The notes beneath the pieces are model-generated. The model was not told the origin of the DNA and searched no databases. It saw nothing but the letters and a program-made list of their open reading frames with translations. From positions 1 through 40,428 of the forward strand of contig DATKRK010000413.1 of the NCBI GenBank assembly GCA_035532215.1: a stretch of 40,428 nucleotides of DNA, written 5' to 3'. Shown one piece after another: positions 32,077 to 40,428 of the stretch (its first letter is position 1; each line of letters begins with the position of its first letter). Position numbers and translations under genes: made by a program. Source of the stretch: JAICIG01 sp035532215 (lineage in GTDB: Bacteria; Planctomycetota; Planctomycetia; Pirellulales; JAICIG01).

Positions 32077-34049
32077 GGGCGCCCCTCCTTGCGACCCGGC
32101 GCGGGAAGCGGGTTCGCCGGCGGCGGTCCGGCAGGGCCGGGCCGTCGTGGGCCAGGGCGGCCTGGGGCGGGCTGACCGGGGAACGGCTGACCGGGGAACG
32201 GCTGACCAGGAACCGGCTGGCCGGGATTGGGCTGCGTGCCCATCGCGCCGCGGCCTGCTTCGCTCAGTTCGGCGAAGTCTTCGACCTGCATCAGGTTGGC
32301 CAAATCGGCCACGGCCGTCCATTGCGCGTTGAGCGTCGCAATGTAAGTGGTGATGGCGTTGGCCAGATTTCCCTGGGCCACGATGATGCCTTCGAAGCCC
32401 ACGTCGGCGGGCTGCTGTTGGTGCTGCTCGTAGACGCCGCGATAAGCGCGAGCCAGGTCGGGCAAAATGTGATTGCGATAGAATTGCAACTGAATGCGCG
32501 CGGTCTCGTAACGCTCGAAGGCGTCAGCCAACTGGGCCGTCAGTTGGATTTGCGCCACCCGCATCTGCTGGCTGGCCCGGAGCAGATCGCCTCGGGCGCT
32601 GATGATGCCGCCCTTGTTGCGGTCCCAGATCGGCAGCGGCACGCCCAGTTGCAAGTTGTAGCTCGTGTTGATGTAGTTGGGAGTCGTGAAGTCTTTTTGG
32701 AACGTGCCGTAGAGGTAGACGTCGGGCACGGGCGTCAACTCGGCCAACCGCAGCGCCACGCGCGCCTTCGACTCCATGTTGCGGCCGATCAACACGTCGG
32801 GATGAATCGTCAGCATGCGACCGAGGGCCCCTTCGTAGGCGATGACCGGGATCGGCATGTCGGCGCGGCCTTCGAGCGGCCTATATTCCATCAGCGGCAC
32901 GCCCATGATCGCCACGAGCTGCTTCCAGGCCGAGATATAGCGGTTTTGCGCCTGCACTTGCAGTACCTTGGCCAGGTCGGCCAGGCTGCGCAACTGGGCG
33001 GGCTCGAACGCCGCGGCCCAGCCCGCCTTCAGCTTCTCGGTCTGAATCCGGTACACCTCATCGGTAAAGCGCACCAGGCCGCTCATCACGGCGACGTTCT
33101 CCTGCGCGACCAGCACGGCGAAGTACTTCGACTTGACCTGAGCCAATACCGAAATCCGCATCCGCCGCAGCGCAAGCTGCGCGTTCATCACGTCGTAATT
33201 CTTGACGGCCCGCGCCAGCGAGAGCTTGCCCGCCGTCTTGATCCATTGCGTGAAGTACACGCCCTGGTAATCTCGCGATTTCGATGATCCAACCGTGTCC
33301 GATTCGTAACCGACGATCGGATTCGGATGCGTCCCGGCCTGCACGGCGTCGCCGTACATGCTGGTGATGTCGGCGCGGAATTGCACCAATTCGGGGTTGT
33401 ACTCGATCGCCAACTGCTGCAATTGCGCGAGCGAAACGGCCGGCGTCTGCGGCCCCGGCGTCGGAATCTTCAACGGCCAGACCGGCGGCAGATTGGGAAA
33501 CAGCGCGTCGATGATCGGGTAAATCTGCTCCGGGTGGTCCGGATCGCGAGGCGGCAGTGTCAGTTGCGCCGCGTTGGCGCCGGGAAACTCCGGCGGAATT
33601 TGCAGCCGCTCGGAGAGCGAAGGAACTCCCAGCGGTTCGTCGAGCAAGCCCGCCGTGCCGTTGGGCCGGGGTAGCCGCGGTCTCTCGGCCGGCGGCGGCG
33701 TGATGATCGGCGGGGCGCGGAATTCCGCCTGAACAATGGGTCCGGGCAGTTTCGGTTCGGGCTGCGGTTGGGTCGGCGTAGCGGGCGGCGGTTGCCCGAC
33801 GAAGTCGCCGCGAGGCGCGGCCCTTTGTTCTGTCGGCGTTCCAGACTTTGCGGTTCCCTCGTCGGTCGTAAGACGCGGCGCCGCAACAGCTTCCGGCTTG
33901 GCGCGAGAGGCAGGCGGCGCCGGCCCGTCGTCCGCGAGCTTGATCGGCGTCTTGCACGCCAGACACAACGGCAGCAGCGCCAGGGCGGTCGCTTTCCAGG
34001 CGACGCGGCGAGCTGCGGTCGGGGGGCTTTCGACTACCGGCTGTCCCAA
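32073..34049 (-). CDS. TolC/CzcC-family outer-membrane efflux lipoprotein
   Basis: About 658 residues. The lipobox (LALLPLCLAC) gives a lipid-anchored protein, followed by a Pro-rich linker of about 190 residues, then a TolC-type domain: LQQLAIEYNPELVQFRADIT, YFTQWIKTAGKLSLARAVKN, VKSKYFAVLVAQENVAVMSG, and in the second repeat NLQLGVPLPIWDRNKGGII with a long helix after it. The tail is Pro/Gly-rich (GQPFPGQPFPGQPAPG). It forms the outer duct for the divergent RND pump. The start is uncertain: a TTG at 34049 with AGAGAG upstream places the lipobox Cys near residue 33. The frame stays open 510 bp further through the palindrome array, which is not likely translated. Confidence 0.85.
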   Translation of the reverse strand: MGQPVVESPPTAARRVAWKATALALLPLCLACKTPIKLADDGPAPPASRAKPEAVAAPRLTTDEGTAKSGTPTEQRAAPRGDFVGQPPPATPTQPQPEPKLPGPIVQAEFRAPPIITPPPAERPRLPRPNGTAGLLDEPLGVPSLSERLQIPPEFPGANAAQLTLPPRDPDHPEQIYPIIDALFPNLPPVWPLKIPTPGPQTPAVSLAQLQQLAIEYNPELVQFRADITSMYGDAVQAGTHPNPIVGYESDTVGSSKSRDYQGVYFTQWIKTAGKLSLARAVKNYDVMNAQLALRRMRISVLAQVKSKYFAVLVAQENVAVMSGLVRFTDEVYRIQTEKLKAGWAAAFEPAQLRSLADLAKVLQVQAQNRYISAWKQLVAIMGVPLMEYRPLEGRADMPIPVIAYEGALGRMLTIHPDVLIGRNMESKARVALRLAELTPVPDVYLYGTFQKDFTTPNYINTSYNLQLGVPLPIWDRNKGGIISARGDLLRASQQMRVAQIQLTAQLADAFERYETARIQLQFYRNHILPDLARAYRGVYEQHQQQPADVGFEGIIVAQGNLANAITTYIATLNAQWTAVADLANLMQVEDFAELSEAGRGAMGTQPNPGQPVPGQPFPGQPFPGQPAPGRPGPRRPGPAGPPPANPLPAPGRKEGRP

Positions 34050-34143
34050 GGCGCAATCTCTCTGTCGAAAAAAGCGGATGCTAACGGTTGTATCGGTTGC
34101 GGAATCTATGACGATCAGTATTTTGGGGCGCCGCGCGTGGCTT

Positions 34144-34588
34144 TGGAGGACCGGGCGTCCTCGCCCGTAAAAATGGAGGGCCGGGCGCCGCGCCCGTAAA
34201 AATGGAGGGCCGGGCGCCGCGCCCGTAAAAATGGAGGAACGGGCGCCCCGCCCGTAAAAATGGAGGACCGGGCACCCTCGCCCGTAAAAATGGAGGAACG
34301 GGCGCCCCGCCCGTAAAAAATGGAGGACCGGGCACCCTCGCCCGTAAAAATGGAGGACCGGGCACCCTCGCCCGAACAAAGAGTGTTGGAGAAAACACTT
34401 GTCGGGTCGGCGCTGGCACGGGCGAGGGCGCCCGGCCCTCCGTGAGGCTGGCACGGGCGAGGGCGCCCGGCCCTCCGTGAGGCTGGCACGGGCGAGGGCG
34501 CCCGGCCCTCCGTGAGACTGGCACGGGCGAGGGCGCCCGGCCCTCCGTGAGACTGGCACGGGCGAGGGCGCCCGGCCCTCCGTGGCGG
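34144..34588. repeat. Large GGAG-headed palindrome array: 8 forward plus 5 inverted units
   Basis: Eight tandem units of 29-30 bp (34144-34380) read TGGAGGa/g, then a CGGGC...GCCCG hairpin, then TAAAAA. A 33-bp spacer with an AGTGTT/AACACT hairpin follows. Five inverted units of 35 bp (34414-34588) read TGGCACGGGCGAGGGCGCCC and onward. Unit bodies vary in the hairpin loop (GTCCT, GCCG, GCCCC, ACCCT). The forward and inverted halves are complementary and could form one giant hairpin. The array fills the gap between the divergent efflux gene sets. Confidence 0.9.
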
Positions 34589-34788
34589 CTAGCTTGTCTT
34601 AAGTCCGGCGCCCTCGTAGACTTAGCGTACAGAAGCAAATCTCTTCGCAGGCCCTGTTTCTGGCGCACGAGCTACGCTTGTGCGGTTCTCGAGACTACTT
34701 GCTACGCTTTTAAGTCGGTGCGGCATCGAAACATAAGGCGCCGGTCGATACTATGAGGCGATGGTGCGCCAACGCGCCGTCGGTGAAC

Positions 34789-36177
34789 ATGAAAAGCCGA
34801 ATCGCAGCCGTCGGCCTGTCCGCGCTGTTGGTTGTCGGCGGCGGGTATTGGTTCGGACCGCGGTTAATTGCACATTGGCGCCCTCCGGCGGAACACAACG
34901 CCGCTCGCCCCGAAGGCGTCAATGCGTCAGCAGCCGTCGAACCGACTTATATCGACGTGCTGCCCGAAGTCGTCGAACTGACCGGCATTCGCACGGCCAA
35001 GGCGACCTTGCCCACGCGACTTCGCGAGCTGAGCGTCAGCGGCGAACTGGGCTTCGATCCGAACCGGCTGGTCCACGTACATGCGCGGTTTCCTGGTCAG
35101 GTCGTCGAACTGGCGACGGTCGAAGAGCCGCTTGCGATTGCTCCGGGCTCGCTCAAAGTCCGCCGCGTGGTGAGCTTCATGGACCACGTCACGAAGGGCC
35201 AGCGTTTGGGCGTGCTATGGAGCAAAGAATTGGGCGAAAAGAAGAGCGAACTGGTGGCAGCGCTAATTCGCCTTCGCACCGACCTGATCAACTTGGAACG
35301 CTTGAATCCGTTGTATGAGAAAGGGGCCATCCCCGAGAGATCGCTACGCGACGCCGAATTCAACGTCGACACGGACGAAACCAAAGTTGAAAGCGCGCGC
35401 TGGACGTTACGAAGTTGGGTGCTCACCGACGAGGAAATCGCCGAAGTCGAGGCCGAAGCCGAGCGTATTCATAAAGAACGCAGCACGCGCAGCCTGGGCA
35501 AAATCGAACTGGAAGCGAATTGGGCGCGGGTCGACATTATCGCGCCGATCGACGGCACGATCGTGGAAAAAAACGTCGTGGAGGACAACCTCTATAATTC
35601 GGACGCCGACCTGTTCATGATCGCCGATCTGAGCACGTTGGCCGTGCGAGGGCAGGTCTACGAAGAAGACTTGCCCGTGCTGCAAAGCCTGCCGTTTCCG
35701 ATCCCCTGGAAGATCCACATCAGCTCGAACCCCGACGCCCCGCCGATCGAGGGCACGATCAACAACATCGGCGACATCATCAATCCCTACACGCACATGG
35801 CGCTGGTCATGGGCTCGGTTTCGAACCAGGAAGGACGCCTGTTCGCGGGTCAATTCATCACGGCCTCGATCCAGCTTCCGCAGGAGCCGGACGTCGTCGA
35901 GATTCCGACTCGCGGGCTGGTGGAAGACGGCAACGAAAGCGTGGTACTGGTCAAGACCGATCCCAAGCGCGACCGCTTTTACCGCCGGCGCGTGGCCGTG
36001 GTGCGGCGGTTTCACGACTTCGTCCACCTGCGCAGCCGGCTGACGCCCGAACAGAAGGCTCAAGGGTTCGAGGAATTGCACGAGGGCGAACTGGTCGTCG
36101 CAGCGGGCGCCTTGGAGCTGAAGGCCGCCTTGGCCGCGCAGCAACCCGACGAGGATCGCCGCTGGCCCGATCAGTAA
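34789..36177 (+). CDS. Efflux RND periplasmic adaptor (CzcB/HlyD family)
   Basis: A 462-residue membrane-fusion protein. An N-terminal anchor (MKSRIAAVGLSALLVVGGGYWFG) is followed by a barrel/lipoyl half (LRELSVSGELGFDPNRLVHV, HVTKGQRLGVLWSKELGEKK), a helical hairpin (about 155-235), the second lipoyl half (RVDIIAPIDGTIVEKNVVEDN), a beta-barrel (LSTLAVRGQVYEEDLPVLQS) and a membrane-proximal C-terminal domain (EIPTRGLVEDGNESVVLV). It links the inner-membrane pump to the TolC-like duct. An in-frame ATG at 34753 would add 12 residues; the 34789 start puts the anchor at the N-terminus. It is the first gene of the pump operon, 258 bp before the pump. Confidence 0.9.
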   Translation: MKSRIAAVGLSALLVVGGGYWFGPRLIAHWRPPAEHNAARPEGVNASAAVEPTYIDVLPEVVELTGIRTAKATLPTRLRELSVSGELGFDPNRLVHVHARFPGQVVELATVEEPLAIAPGSLKVRRVVSFMDHVTKGQRLGVLWSKELGEKKSELVAALIRLRTDLINLERLNPLYEKGAIPERSLRDAEFNVDTDETKVESARWTLRSWVLTDEEIAEVEAEAERIHKERSTRSLGKIELEANWARVDIIAPIDGTIVEKNVVEDNLYNSDADLFMIADLSTLAVRGQVYEEDLPVLQSLPFPIPWKIHISSNPDAPPIEGTINNIGDIINPYTHMALVMGSVSNQEGRLFAGQFITASIQLPQEPDVVEIPTRGLVEDGNESVVLVKTDPKRDRFYRRRVAVVRRFHDFVHLRSRLTPEQKAQGFEELHEGELVVAAGALELKAALAAQQPDEDRRWPDQ

Positions 36178-36240
36178 ACGGCAGCGCCGTGGGGATGAAG
36201 ATTGGCGGCAAATTACGTGGCGACGCTGGAGAGTTTTTCT

Positions 36241-36415
36241 AAAGGGGATAGGGGGATGCGGAGGAGATACGGGGATGAAGAAAGGAATCGATTTTTCTCG
36301 ACTTCTACATTGTTTTGCTGCATTCTCTCGCGACTTCTCCGCTGCGGCTCCTCCCCCGAATCCGTCCCTTCTCTTCCATCCCCCTTATCTCCTCCGTATC
36401 CCCATATCCCCTTTT
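36241..36415. repeat. Long inverted repeat between adaptor and pump genes
   Basis: The left arm (36241-36285), starting AAAGGGGATAGGGGGATG, matches the right arm (about 36367-36415) inverted, with a few mismatches and single-base gaps over about 45 bp. The loop is about 80 bp. Its T-rich right end (CCCCTTTTAAAAA) touches the pump start region. It could act as a transcriptional or RNA-stability checkpoint inside the operon. Confidence 0.7.
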
Positions 36416-36435
36416 AAAAAGGCTTGGAAACGCTC

Positions 36436-39400
36436 ATGATTCCCAAGCTCATCCACGGGTCGGTGCAGAATCCGCTGATCGTGATCCTGCTCACCGTCGC
36501 GCTGGGGGTGGCGGGCGGGTACGCCTTCTCGCACGTCAACGTCGAGGCTTATCCCGATCCAGCCCCGGCGATCGTCGAAGTCATCGCGCAGTACCCAGGG
36601 CATTCGGCCGAAGAGACCGAGCGGCTGGTGACGATTCCGCTGGAAGTGGCGCTGGCCGGCATGCCGGGTCTGAAGTATACGCGCAGCAAGTCGCTCTTCG
36701 GCTTGAGCTATTTGAACAACCAGTTCGAATATGGCCTAGATTACCTGGCCGCGCGGCAGGAGGTCATCAACCGGCTGAGCATGGCCGATTTGCCGCCCGA
36801 CGTGCAGCCGCAGATCTCGCCCCGCTCGCCGATCGGCGAGATTTTGCGCTACGCCGTGAACTGCCCCAAGGATGCCTTCGGCAAGCACCTGTACTCGCTG
36901 AACGCGTTGCGCTCGCTGCAAACCTGGACCTTGGAGCGCGAGTTCCGCCGCGTGCCGGGCATCGTTGACGTGGTCAGTTATGGCGGCACGATCAAACGCT
37001 ACGAGGTCCATCCCGATCCCGATCGGCTGAAGCGCTACGGCATCACGCTCGAGCGGCTGCAAACCGCGATCGGCGCCAGCAACGCGAACGTGAGCGGCGA
37101 TTATATGGTGCAGGGCGAAGTGGCGGCCGTTGTCCGCGGCCTGGGCTTGATCGGCCGCGGCCGCGATCCGATGCAGCGCATTCTCAGCCTAAACGACCCC
37201 TCGGAAGCCGCCGAGTACCTGCGCGCCGAAGAGCAGCGCCGCATTCAGCAGCTCCGGCAGATCGTGATCACGACCACGAACAACATACCGGTCCGCGTGG
37301 GCGACGTCGTCGAAGGCGGGCCGTTGCGCGCCGGAGAGTTCTCCAGCCCGCATGGGGTGGTGGTGGGCAATCACACGCGGCTGGGCAAGATGTCTTTAAG
37401 CCAGCCTTTGACCGACCGCCAGGGAAACGTCGTCCTCGACCGCGAGGGGAACCGCATCTGGATCGATGAAGAAGAGGCGATCCAGGGGCTGGTGCTGTTG
37501 CGCAAAGGGGCCGAATCGCTGCCGGCCTTGAAGCTCGTCAATAGCAAGATCGACGAGTTGAACGACACGCCCGGCCGCCTGCCGCCCGGCGTGAAGATCG
37601 AGCCCTACTACGACCGCACCAATTTGATCAACACCACCACCGAGACGGTCCACGAAAACCTGATCGTGGGCATTTCGCTGGTGACCGTGATCCTGCTGAT
37701 GTTTCTCAGCAACATTCGTAGCGCGCTGATTATCGCCATCAATTTGCCGCTGGCCTTGGTGTTCGCCTTCTTCGTGCTCTTCGTGCGAGACAAGTCGGCG
37801 AATCTACTTTCGATCGGCGCGGTCGACTTCGGCATCATCATCGACTCGACCGTGATCATGGTCGAAAACATCTATCGCATTCTCAGCACGGGCAAGTACG
37901 CCGAACTGGCGATCCACGAGCGCATCGTCCGCGCGGCCCGCGAAGTCGAGCGGAGTCTGCTGTTTTCGACGTTGATCATGATCTGCGCGCTGTTGCCGCT
38001 GTTCACCATGACCGGACCGGAAGGCCAATTGTTCCGGCCGATGGCCGAGACCTACGCCTTCGCGCTCGGCGGCGCCTTGCTGCTGGCGCTGACGATCGCC
38101 CCGGTGTTATGCCTGCTGTTGTTCAAGAATTTGCAGCCGAGTCGCGACAATTTCCTGGTGCGGTTCCTAAAAACGGGTTACCTGCGCAATCTCGAGCGCT
38201 GCTTGAACCATCGCGGGCCGGCGATTGGCGTCTTCGCCGCATTGATCGCGGCCACAGCCATGCTCTTGCCGCATCTGGGACGCGAATTCATGCCCTCGCT
38301 GGAAGAGGGGCACATCTGGATTCGCGGCATTTTTCCAGTCAGCATCTCGCTCGAACAGAATTCGGAGAAGTCGCGCATCGCCCGGGCCGTGATGCGGAAA
38401 TATCCCGAGGTGGAGACCGTGGTTTGCCAACTCGGCCGCCCCGACTCCGGCCTTGATCCGACGGGCTTCTACAATGCCGAGTTCTTCGTTCCCTTGAAGC
38501 CCCAAGAGAACTGGCCCGCCACGGTCGACAATCAAGGCTGGCGGAGTTGGCTGTCGCCGATGCGCCCGCGAACGAAGCCGGAACTCGTCCAGGAAATCAG
38601 CGAAGAACTGGAACGTTTGCTGCCGGGCGTGAACTGGAATTTCTCGCAAGTGATCCGCGACAACGTGCTGGAGGTGCTCTCGGGCGTGCAGGGCGAGAAC
38701 TCGGTGAAAATCATCGGCCCCGATCTCGACGAACTGGAAAGCATCGGCAACCAGGTCGTCTCGGCGCTCAAGGGCGTTCCGGGCGTCAAGGACGTGGGGC
38801 TGTACCGCATCCAGGGCCAGTGCAACCTGACGCTGCCGATCGACCGCCGCAAATGTTCGCTGTGGAACATCAGCGTGGCCGACGTGCACAACGTGATCGA
38901 GACGGCCATCGGCGGCAAGACGGTTTCGCAGATGATCGAGGGCGAAAAATCGTTCGACATCACCGTCCGCTGGCCGCTGCGATTGCGCGAAGACGTGTCG
39001 GACATTCTCAATATTCCCGTCGACGTCACCGGCCATCGCGTGTCGCAGGGCTCGGCGGCCGCCATGGCGGCCACCTCCTTCTCGGGCGCCGTCGAAGGCG
39101 TGGCCTCTGCCGGCTTTTCCAGCCCGCTGCCGGCCCTCACCGGGAGCAAGTTCGGGGCCACCTCGCTGGCCATCAGCGACGCCCCGCGCGAGCGACTGCG
39201 CGATCTGGTCACGCCGCTGGGCGAGGACCAAGGCGACGATCTCGATCCGCGGGGCGACTTCATGCGGGCTGGCGCTTCGATGATTTCACGCGAGATGGGC
39301 AGCCGCCTGATCGCCGTCAAATTCGGCGTCCGCGACCGCGACCTGGCCGGGGCGGTTTCCGACGCGCAACAGCGCGTGAATCCGCTGATTCCGCAAGGCT

Positions 39401-39966
39401 ATCGCGTCGAATGGAGCGGCGAATTCCAGCAGATGGAGGAAGGGGAGCGGCGCTTGAAACTGATCATCCCCGTTTCGCTGGCGCTGGTGTTCGCCCTGTT
39501 GTACCTGGCGTTTCATTCGCTGCTGGACGCCACGGTCGTGCTCTGCAACGTCGTGGCCCTGTCGCTCGGCGGATTATGGGCGCTGTACCTGACGGGCACG
39601 AACTTCAGCATCTCGGCGGCGGTCGGTTTCACGTCGATTTTCGGCGTGGCCATCATGGACGGCCTCTTGCTCGTATCGAGTTTCAATCAACTCCGAGCGC
39701 ACGGCTTGCCGCTGCGCGACGCGATTCTGCAAGGCGCCGAGCGGCGGGTGCGGCCGGTGATGATGACCGCGTTGACGGCCATTTTCGGCCTGCTGCCTGC
39801 CGCCGTTTCGACCAAGATCGGCGCCCAGTCGCAAAAGCCGCTGGCGATCGTCGTCGTCGGCAGCATGATCGCCACGCTGCTATTGACGCGCTATCTGATG
39901 CCCGTCCTCTACAGCTTCTACGGCCATCGCGAACCGCCGGCCGGCGCCGACAGCATGGCGCATTAA
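36436..39966 (+). CDS. Heavy-metal-type RND efflux pump (CzcA/CusA family)
   Basis: A 1176-residue inner-membrane proton antiporter with the usual two-fold repeat of six helices and a large periplasmic loop. Features are an N-terminal helix (NPLIVILLTVALGVAGGYAF), the porter start VNVEAYPDPAPAIVEVIAQYPGHSAEETERLV, TM4 with proton-relay acids (GAVDFGIIIDSTVIMVENIYR) as in HME-type pumps, and a C-terminal helix bundle (SAAVGFTSIFGVAIMDGLLL; ALTAIFGLLPAAVSTKIGAQ). It is longer than the usual 1040 or so because of extra segments near 225-345 and an Ala/Ser/Gly-rich stretch near 870-930. The methionine ladder typical of Cu/Ag pumps is not evident; the metal is unknown. The ATG at 36436 is preferred over a TTG four codons earlier. 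Confidence 0.93.
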   Translation: MIPKLIHGSVQNPLIVILLTVALGVAGGYAFSHVNVEAYPDPAPAIVEVIAQYPGHSAEETERLVTIPLEVALAGMPGLKYTRSKSLFGLSYLNNQFEYGLDYLAARQEVINRLSMADLPPDVQPQISPRSPIGEILRYAVNCPKDAFGKHLYSLNALRSLQTWTLEREFRRVPGIVDVVSYGGTIKRYEVHPDPDRLKRYGITLERLQTAIGASNANVSGDYMVQGEVAAVVRGLGLIGRGRDPMQRILSLNDPSEAAEYLRAEEQRRIQQLRQIVITTTNNIPVRVGDVVEGGPLRAGEFSSPHGVVVGNHTRLGKMSLSQPLTDRQGNVVLDREGNRIWIDEEEAIQGLVLLRKGAESLPALKLVNSKIDELNDTPGRLPPGVKIEPYYDRTNLINTTTETVHENLIVGISLVTVILLMFLSNIRSALIIAINLPLALVFAFFVLFVRDKSANLLSIGAVDFGIIIDSTVIMVENIYRILSTGKYAELAIHERIVRAAREVERSLLFSTLIMICALLPLFTMTGPEGQLFRPMAETYAFALGGALLLALTIAPVLCLLLFKNLQPSRDNFLVRFLKTGYLRNLERCLNHRGPAIGVFAALIAATAMLLPHLGREFMPSLEEGHIWIRGIFPVSISLEQNSEKSRIARAVMRKYPEVETVVCQLGRPDSGLDPTGFYNAEFFVPLKPQENWPATVDNQGWRSWLSPMRPRTKPELVQEISEELERLLPGVNWNFSQVIRDNVLEVLSGVQGENSVKIIGPDLDELESIGNQVVSALKGVPGVKDVGLYRIQGQCNLTLPIDRRKCSLWNISVADVHNVIETAIGGKTVSQMIEGEKSFDITVRWPLRLREDVSDILNIPVDVTGHRVSQGSAAAMAATSFSGAVEGVASAGFSSPLPALTGSKFGATSLAISDAPRERLRDLVTPLGEDQGDDLDPRGDFMRAGASMISREMGSRLIAVKFGVRDRDLAGAVSDAQQRVNPLIPQGYRVEWSGEFQQMEEGERRLKLIIPVSLALVFALLYLAFHSLLDATVVLCNVVALSLGGLWALYLTGTNFSISAAVGFTSIFGVAIMDGLLLVSSFNQLRAHGLPLRDAILQGAERRVRPVMMTALTAIFGLLPAAVSTKIGAQSQKPLAIVVVGSMIATLLLTRYLMPVLYSFYGHREPPAGADSMAH

Positions 39967-39973
39967 GAGTGAC

Positions 39974-40126
39974 TCACGCGGAGCCGCGGCTCCGCGGAGA
40001 GGAGGAGACGGGAGAGGTACTAAAGAAAGGGGAGGGAGTTAATGAGATTGGAAGTCGATGAGCCTACGGGAATCATCGTCGACAACTACTCCCCATCTCC
40101 CTCCGCGTCTCCGCGGCTCCGCGTGA
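39974..40126. repeat. Inverted repeat between convergent genes (TCACGCGGAG family)
   Basis: TCACGCGGAGCCGCGG at 39974 is inverted at the right end (CCGCGGCTCCGCGTGA, 40111-40126), with looser pairing inward. The left arm also holds a self-palindrome (GCGGAGCCGCGGCTCCGC). It lies between the pump gene and a convergent gene and may end transcripts from both sides. A related fragment (CTCACGCGGAGGCGCGG) is at about 6904. Confidence 0.6.
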
Positions 40127-40163
40127 ACCATCCGCGCCCTGCCGACCACGATTCGCCTAGCTT

Positions 40164-40428
40164 CTAATCATCGGAAAGCCGGTCCTTGATCGCCTCCCAG
40201 GCGGCCGGCGGGCAGCCGTCGCAAGCGCGGACGATCGTCGCATGGTCGGCCGGAACGATCACGAAATCGTCGACGCCGGCCAACTCTACGTTCGACACGC
40301 GGACCAGACCGTCGGTGGCCGACGGGCGCTCGCGCAGCCGGGCGGCAAGGTTTGTCAGGCCGTCGCGCAGCTCGTCGTCGGCCTCGATTCGCCAATCGGG
40401 GATGTAGCCGGCGACGAATTGCAGGCTC
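40164..40428 (-). CDS. Partial CDS, alpha/beta-hydrolase-like C-terminus
   Basis: The minus strand is open from the window edge to TAG at 40164. The visible 87 residues start LQFVAGYIPDWRIEADDELR and include DGLVRVSNVELAGVDDFVIV and PADHATIVRACDG. The DGLV...vvpaDHatiVR pattern resembles the last strand and catalytic-His region of lipase-like alpha/beta hydrolases, where the acid and His residues of the triad lie, but the nucleophile part is outside the window. The family call is therefore tentative; the reading frame itself is well supported by strong G/C third-position bias. Confidence 0.6.
   Translation of the reverse strand, partial: SLQFVAGYIPDWRIEADDELRDGLTNLAARLRERPSATDGLVRVSNVELAGVDDFVIVPADHATIVRACDGCPPAAWEAIKDRLSDD

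Noticed and set aside
34050..34559. An in-frame 170-residue N-terminal extension of the TolC-like gene through the palindrome array
   Set aside because: It translates repeat units only (RAGRPRPCQ-type) and would place the lipobox more than 200 residues from the N-terminus; the repeat is simply free of stops in this frame.
34144..34588. CRISPR array
   Set aside because: The units are contiguous with no unique spacers of constant length, they flip orientation midway, and there are no cas genes.

Overview
The window looks like a high-GC chromosome segment from a planctomycete, probably Pirellulales-like. Supporting signs are a Tat-exported Gfo/Idh/MocA oxidoreductase, two DUF1080 (3-keto-disaccharide hydrolase type) secreted proteins, a PEP-CTERM protein, a PEGA lipoprotein, a protein with the planctomycete J-domain-like N-terminus, widely spaced genes on both strands, and many short palindromic intergenic repeats. 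No rRNA, CRISPR array, prophage or complete IS element is visible.

Layout: (1) 0.1-2.7 kb: a frameshifted secreted-protein gene, a Gfo/Idh/MocA oxidoreductase, and a class II tRNA with a GAU anticodon followed by a structured trailer and a Rho-independent terminator. (2) 2.8-8.4 kb: a PEGA lipoprotein divergent from a PP2C phosphatase, a small secreted protein, an alkaline-phosphatase-fold protein that seems to lack its catalytic residues, and divergent comEA-like and nadC genes. (3) 8.4-11.3 kb: repeat clusters, a TPR gene remnant, a sensor kinase with a stand-alone receiver, and a gspE remnant. (4) 11.3-15.0 kb, minus strand: a thioredoxin-fold protein with an in-frame TGA (candidate selenoprotein), an MFS transporter and a YhcH-family protein. 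(5) 15.3-18.5 kb: a double DUF1080 protein translationally coupled to an alkaline phosphatase, then two tandem REPIN-like elements. (6) 18.6-25.4 kb: a pstS-pstC-pstA-pstB phosphate transport operon whose permeases carry very large periplasmic insertions. (7) 25.5-30.3 kb: a J-domain-like membrane protein, a PEP-CTERM protein, a DUF1080 protein, a small membrane protein and a DNA methyltransferase remnant. (8) 30.7-40 kb: a heavy-metal-type RND efflux system, with an outer-membrane barrel protein and a TolC-like lipoprotein on the minus strand, divergent from the adaptor and the HME-RND pump. A large palindrome array lies in the divergent promoter region. A partial alpha/beta-hydrolase-like gene runs off the right edge.

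Phosphate acquisition is the clearest theme: a PhoA-type alkaline phosphatase lies directly before the pst operon, and a membrane histidine kinase/receiver pair lies about 6 kb away. Metal efflux is the second theme. The most unusual signals are a Ser-type tRNA body carrying a canonical tRNA-Ile(GAU) anticodon loop with a partly complementary trailer, an in-frame TGA followed by a SECIS-like hairpin in a thioredoxin-fold gene, and two families of GTAG/GGAG-headed palindromes arranged as REPIN-like pairs, one of them consistently placed on gene stop codons.
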